Shown here: positions 60,126 to 64,000 of the stretch, one piece after another
Layout: each line of letters starts with the position of its first letter
Position numbering within the stretch: the stretch's first letter is position 1
Origin: Lacrimispora indolis DSM 755
GTDB lineage: Bacteria; Bacillota; Clostridia; Lachnospirales; Lachnospiraceae
DNA length: 64,000 nt
Assembly: GCF_000526995.1 (NCBI RefSeq)
Contig: NZ_AZUI01000001.1
Coordinates: forward strand, 6,118,001-6,182,000
Direction of reading: 5' to 3'
Notes under the pieces: generated by a model
Database searches by the model: none
What the model saw: the letters and a program-made list of their open reading frames with translations, nothing else
Told to the model about the DNA's origin: nothing
Position numbers and translations under genes: made by a program

Positions 60126-61574
60126 TTATTTTCGGAGTGAGGCATGATATTGGTACGTGTATATAAACCACGCAATGCTTGCTGTCAATAATGCCGACGA
60201 AATCAAAGCTGTAAGAATACTATAGGTTTGCCAAATAAGTATTGTTGACCAATCCAAGGCACAGCACACTATAAACAGGGCAATCGCAGCGATCAGTAAA
60301 ATAACCGTAATGATTATTCTCTTTATTGTCATTGGCTGCCGCTCATTCATTTTCCTTCTGCGTAATCCTAAGAGAAAGAACAAAACAGCCAATAGGCAAA
60401 AAATAATTGTGGCAGACGATAAAATGATGTCCAAAAGCTGTGTGCCGCTTATTACATATGACTGCGTCAGATTACCGTCTAATATCTCTTTAATCTTTAG
60501 TACCAGGTTAGTATTGGTATTTGCGCCGTTAGTCAGCAAACAGACGGCTGTTTGTTCACCTTGCATTATGACCACTTCGGTTCTGAAATTGGGATTGCCC
60601 CCTGGGTGCTCTATAATCGTTTGGTCGGCGTTTACCGACCAGCCCGCCGCATAATACATTTTGTTGACAGCAGGAACAGACATATCACCCTGGTGTGATT
60701 TTTCGATAACAGTATGGAATATTTCGGGTATGTCCTGCACAATACCCATCTGTATACCCATCCAACGAGCCATATCTTTTGTACAAGAAATAAGGTAACC
60801 CGCGGGTTTATTCCCGGCATACTCAGGCGCGTTATATGGAGTTGTCATAAAAAAGGAGGAACGGTAGCCCTGTGCCACCTGTCTGGTGGCCAACGCATCA
60901 TCTTTATAAACATATGTCTGGTGAAGACTTAACGGCTGAAATACCTGTTCCCTCATAAAGTCTTCATAGCTTTGTCCCGACACAATCTCAATTACCAGAC
61001 CCAATACGTCATAATTAACGGTTCCATAGTTATACTGTTTACCGGGAGGGAATGCCAATTCAGCATCTGCCAGCATTTCTACAGTCTTTTGCAGTAAATC
61101 CGGCGTATTGCCTTGTGGAATGTTTTGAGTATGCCTGCCATTTGTTAAGCCGCTGGTATGATGAAGAAAGTTATTGAGTGTAAGGCTTTGCATATCAACA
61201 GGTTTCCCTTGATACTTTAACGTAAACCAAGGTAAATATTTTTGGACTGAATCAGTCATTGACAGCAGACCTTGCTCTTCCAACAGCAGAATACCCATGC
61301 CGGTGAAAGCTTTACTGACCGAGGCCAACTCATATAATGTATTTTCACCTGCAGTCAAACCCTTTTCACGGTCTGCATACCCGGAAGAAAAGTAGAACAC
61401 TTCATCATCAGCAAGTATTGAGATTGACATTCCCGGCACACCTGATATGCGGCAGGCATCATCCAGCAACGCTTGTATTGCCGCAGATTGCGGATCTGAC
61501 AATGCATAACTTTGAGTTGCGAATTCTGAGAATAATATAAGTATTGTTAATACAAAAGCAATAGTCCTTTTCAT
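60126..61574 (-). CDS. Serine hydrolase, class C beta-lactamase / penicillin-binding family
   Basis: 482 residues. A signal peptide (residues 1-24) leads to an extracellular beta-lactamase-fold domain with SxxK in ASVSKAFTG (about residue 88), YxN in YNYGTVNYD and the third motif in EHPGGN. The C-terminal 110 residues add three TM helices (LLDIILSSATIIFCLLAVLFFLL onward), which tether the catalytic domain to the membrane. Such FmtA/Pbp4b-like proteins act as esterases or peptidases on cell-wall components more often than as antibiotic hydrolases. Confidence 0.9.
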   Translation of the reverse strand: MKRTIAFVLTILILFSEFATQSYALSDPQSAAIQALLDDACRISGVPGMSISILADDEVFYFSSGYADREKGLTAGENTLYELASVSKAFTGMGILLLEEQGLLSMTDSVQKYLPWFTLKYQGKPVDMQSLTLNNFLHHTSGLTNGRHTQNIPQGNTPDLLQKTVEMLADAELAFPPGKQYNYGTVNYDVLGLVIEIVSGQSYEDFMREQVFQPLSLHQTYVYKDDALATRQVAQGYRSSFFMTTPYNAPEYAGNKPAGYLISCTKDMARWMGIQMGIVQDIPEIFHTVIEKSHQGDMSVPAVNKMYYAAGWSVNADQTIIEHPGGNPNFRTEVVIMQGEQTAVCLLTNGANTNTNLVLKIKEILDGNLTQSYVISGTQLLDIILSSATIIFCLLAVLFFLLGLRRRKMNERQPMTIKRIIITVILLIAAIALFIVCCALDWSTILIWQTYSILTALISSALLTASIAWFIYTYQYHASLRK

Positions 61575-61763
61575 AGACTCCCCATTTTGAAAAAATATGC
61601 CAGGATAATATAAATGACCTGAAGTTACAACACTAAATTCTGATAAAGTTTACTATCAGCAGTTGACCTTATTAATGCAGATAATCAAACGTCTATTAGG
61701 TATGACATATTGTCTGTCATAATTTTAAAACTGCCCGGCGTATCGTTTGAAATGTTTCACTGA

Positions 61764-62255
61764 TTAATAAATGCCTCCATTTTCCATATCAGTCTTATTC
61801 ACAAAATCCATATGGTATAATTTTTCCCAATGATTAATGTTTAATGTTCCCTTAGTGAGACGGATTGCTAAAATGCAACAGTTTTCATCCTTTTCATTAT
61901 TTGCCATATCGTACCATTCGGCAAAAGCTGTACGGAGTTTGGTTCTGATTCCGGCATTATTTGGATCAAGCACCCAACCGAGATTTTCACCTACTCCATT
62001 AGCGGTGAACATCTCTAAACAGCCCCCGACCGAAACCTCCGAATTTTGTGAGATTTGCTGCATTTTGTTTGATTTTCCATGTGTTACAACATAAAATACG
62101 CCATCTTCATAATAAGCGTCCACACTACGGACAACAGGGCGGGGCATTCCGTTAGCGCCCGGCTCCCGTGCCATCGTCGCAAGGGAAATAATATTGTCTT
62201 TGCCGTTTCCAAACTTTTCTTCGATTAATTTTAATCCTTCTTCGTAATTGCTCAT
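61764..62255 (-). CDS. Pyridoxamine 5'-phosphate oxidase-like flavin-binding protein
   Basis: About 163 residues of split-barrel fold (VVRSVDAYYEDGVFYVVTHGKSNKMQQISQNSEVSVGG), typical of small FMN- or F420-binding proteins often annotated as PNPOx family. The ATG at 62255 has a GGAGGAA site. It lies 25 bases after an AraC-type regulator gene and is probably co-transcribed with it. Substrate unknown. Confidence 0.88.
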   Translation of the reverse strand: MSNYEEGLKLIEEKFGNGKDNIISLATMAREPGANGMPRPVVRSVDAYYEDGVFYVVTHGKSNKMQQISQNSEVSVGGCLEMFTANGVGENLGWVLDPNNAGIRTKLRTAFAEWYDMANNEKDENCCILAIRLTKGTLNINHWEKLYHMDFVNKTDMENGGIY

Positions 62256-62280
62256 TTGCGTTTCCTCCAGCATTAACTAT

Positions 62281-63189
62281 TTATTTTTCTCGTTTCTTAA
62301 AGGGAATCCACAATTCTACATAAGAGATGTCGGACGTACTTTTATAGTATATCTCAGGGAAAAATCCATCGGCAATTAGATTTTGTTTTTTAAGCCAAAA
62401 CCGAGTGTATTTCATTGCCTTACCCAAATTAATTATCATCTGTTCGTGATTTTCCGATTCAAAGCCACAGACGGCATATTCTCGTATGGGCAGCTGCCAA
62501 TATGTATATCCGGAGATTTTTTCGTCTTTTTTCACTTCTGCACCAACAAAATAACTGGAATAACCGTCTGGTGCATCGCCGTGATAAGAAACACCAATCC
62601 AGCGCCCCTCTGAGATATGCGAGATATTTGGAAGACCCCTGAAAAACCTGTTCCAAATCTCACCAACCGTGTCAACACCGGTTCTTTCGCCAAACATTTT
62701 ACCGTATTTGAATGGATAATATCCGGTAACACCAAGAAAGTCAATTGGTTCTTCTAGAAATTTACGGTTCATTTCCAAAACCAATCCATCACTAATCAGC
62801 GGTACACCTTCATCAACCACAATATAACCAAGCAATAAATCGGGTTTGTCAAAATTCTGTAAACCAATCGGTTTATCTCGGTACTGTGAAGGGGTTATCC
62901 CATAGGTTTCTTTAAAAGCCCGCGTAAAAGTTACGTGACTGCCAAAACCATATTCCATTGCAATATCCATAATGCGGTTTTCTTTATCACGCAGCATCGT
63001 GAGAGACTTCGCCAATCGGCGTAATTTAATATATTCTCGAACTGATGTCTTTACCAACCGTGCGAATAATCTCTGATAATAAAACAGTGAAAGTACGGCA
63101 GTTTCTGCCAGTTCTTCGATTTGAATTTCTTCATTGAGATGTTCTTCGATGTAGTTCAGAGTTTTTTGTATGGCTTCCCATGCGTGCAT
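62281..63189 (-). CDS. AraC-family regulator with GyrI-like effector domain
   Basis: About 302 residues. The N-terminal AraC double HTH (YIEEHLNEEIQIEELAETAVLSLFYYQRLFARLV ... MDIAMEYGFGSHVTFTRAFKETYGITPSQYR) is followed by a GyrI-like small-molecule-binding domain (about residues 130-300) with the usual DGYSSYFVGAEV and YTYWQLPIREYAVC segments. This Rob/BmrR-like arrangement senses cationic or amphipathic compounds in known members. The ATG at 63189 follows AAAGAGGAA. Confidence 0.92.
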   Translation of the reverse strand: MHAWEAIQKTLNYIEEHLNEEIQIEELAETAVLSLFYYQRLFARLVKTSVREYIKLRRLAKSLTMLRDKENRIMDIAMEYGFGSHVTFTRAFKETYGITPSQYRDKPIGLQNFDKPDLLLGYIVVDEGVPLISDGLVLEMNRKFLEEPIDFLGVTGYYPFKYGKMFGERTGVDTVGEIWNRFFRGLPNISHISEGRWIGVSYHGDAPDGYSSYFVGAEVKKDEKISGYTYWQLPIREYAVCGFESENHEQMIINLGKAMKYTRFWLKKQNLIADGFFPEIYYKSTSDISYVELWIPFKKREK

Positions 63190-63596
63190 ATAGATTCCTC
63201 TTTCTAAAACAATATACCACAAACGAAAAACAAATGCTTAACCGTGTCTGCTCTTTTTTATCTAATGTATAAAGTATAAAATAATGTGCACCCGTTCATA
63301 TCGAACTCTTATACGAGTTATAACCATAATTGTCTATTGCAAATATTATATCAAGATTTATGACTTTTTGAAATAACAAATAATTATTAGAGAACATCTA
63401 ATTAGAAAATTCTTGACGGACTTTGTCAGCAGCAGGAAGATGGCCAAAGCAAGCCTTTAAATAAAAAACCGATAGGATTTGCATAAAAGTTTATGCTGTA
63501 CTTTCAGTATCATAATAAGGCCATACCAGAACGCTGGTTTGAGTGAATCTGTGATAGATAACTCATTCAAGCAAGAAAAGTGAAGCCAGTATTCCT
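63190..63596. other. Intergenic region with no supportable gene
   Basis: The first 100 bases should hold the AraC gene promoter. The rest has frequent stops in all frames. It may be decayed DNA linked to the IS110 remnant. Confidence 0.4.
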
Positions 63597-63725
63597 TTAT
63601 CCGCCGTAGTTGATGCGCAGAAACTCATTGGCACCGGCTTTTATGTAGAAATAGAAAGTCTTTCCCTGAGAACGCTTCTTTGAAATAAAAGTGTAAACAG
63701 GATCATCGGTTGGTGAAGCTTTGAT
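63597..63725 (-). pseudogene. C-terminal remnant of an IS110-family transposase
   Basis: About 42 codons run from just after an in-frame TAG to a TAA and read DDPVYTFISKKRSQGK then FYIKAGANEFLRINYG. This closely follows the end of IS110/IS116/IS902 transposases, where a Y.F..KKR..GK segment precedes Y[VM]..AGANKFLRIYYG. The N-terminal DEDD domain is missing, so it is a fragment. Confidence 0.6.
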
Positions 63726-63840
63726 CTAAACCTCCATGACTTGAAGCAGCCAAGCGCGCCAAGAGAATTCAGTGTCAAATTTTGATATAAGGGATAAATA
63801 TCGATTCCCTACGGGCCAGTGAAACACACCTTGAAATATA

Positions 63841-63884
63841 TAAAAACCCCCTGCAGAACCTTCTGCTATAAGGCCTGTAGGGGG
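63841..63884 (-). terminator. Terminator of the gene running off the right edge
   Basis: On the minus strand a 10-bp stem (CCCCCTACAG / CTGCAGGGGG with one wobble) and an inner CCTT/AAGG are followed by TTTTTATA, 35 bases past a stop codon at 63919. Confidence 0.8.
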
Positions 63885-63918
63885 AAGTCGAAATTGACTC
63901 TTTCTAAAATGTTCAGAA

Positions 63919-63999
63919 TTAACGGACACCAAATTTTGCGCCTCGCCTGATGGTACCATCACTGTTCCATTCTGTGTAGACGTATGGACCACCGTCAGT
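63919..63999 (-). CDS. C-terminal end of a protein cut by the window edge
   Basis: The last 26 codons of a minus-strand frame, open to the window edge, read DGGPYVYTEWNSDG then TIRRGAKFGVR and stop, followed by a good terminator. The Gly/Tyr/Trp-rich beta-type sequence resembles the end of a surface or repeat protein, but too little is visible to assign it. Confidence 0.5.
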   Translation of the reverse strand, partial: TDGGPYVYTEWNSDGTIRRGAKFGVR

Positions 64000-64000
64000 G

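Noticed and set aside
63726..63992. 88-codon frame on the minus strand at the right edge
   Set aside because: It runs through a strong terminator hairpin and has no ribosome site; another frame ending at 63919 fits a real protein end better.

Overview
The window looks like chromosome of an anaerobic, spore-forming Clostridia member, most likely Lachnospiraceae (Lacrimispora or clostridial cluster XIVa type). The inference rests on gene content: a single-chain PurL, a rubredoxin/NADH:rubredoxin reductase fusion, a Cys-type sulfatase, tandem Spo0A boxes, an FMN riboswitch driving a RibU importer, AGGAGG ribosome sites throughout, a tRNA-Ala without encoded CCA, and moderate GC. No rRNA, no CRISPR array and no intact prophage were seen.

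Layout. 1-6.2 kb: the end of a sensor kinase converging on a five-gene nickel/peptide-type ABC importer. 6.3-8 kb: an ABC-exporter remnant, a short repeat and a lone AAA ATPase with degraded catalytic motifs. 8-16 kb: an RND efflux pump with its adaptor, two short-chain dehydrogenases and an OmpR-type two-component system. 16.3-21.7 kb: a ChvE/MmsAB monosaccharide importer with an AraR-like GntR repressor. 22.2-28.6 kb: an accessory segment with an ISL3 remnant, a complete IS256-family element, a three-gene Lamassu/DdmABC-like (ABC-three-component) defence operon, a serine-recombinase remnant and a tRNA-Ala. A 26-bp repeat occurs at 6.5 kb and again beside the tRNA-Ala at 28.5 kb in the same orientation, so the 22 kb between may be an old island.

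28.7-39 kb: FMN riboswitch-ribU; a PTS EIIBC / cytoplasmic sulfatase / EIIA operon with a divergent RpiR regulator; and a sugar isomerase, DUF4867, transaldolase-like aldolase and xylulokinase operon. 39-49 kb: a sugar O-acetyltransferase, an OLD-family nuclease, a membrane transporter with asparagine synthetase, a rubredoxin-type oxidoreductase, a MerR regulator and a KimA-like potassium/amino-acid permease. 49.6-59.4 kb: purL, a small gene behind a Spo0A-box promoter, a histidine phosphatase, a sigma-70-like protein lacking region 4, a LysR regulator, an XPD/DinG-like helicase with an N-terminal nuclease domain, and an HPr-like protein lacking the phosphorylatable histidine. 59.8-64 kb: tRNA-Trp, a beta-lactamase-fold serine hydrolase, an AraC/flavin-binding gene pair, an IS110 remnant and the end of a protein running off the window.

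The main themes are sugar uptake and pentose use (ChvE/MmsAB, PTS, isomerase/xylB operon), efflux and stress sensing, and phage or plasmid defence. The most noteworthy loci are the Lamassu-like operon in its decayed mobile setting, the PTS-sulfatase operon, the RND pump with dehydrogenases, the Spo0A-box gene, and two regulatory-looking paralogues that lack key parts of their families (the sigma-like and HPr-like proteins). All calls come from reading the sequence; no database search was run.
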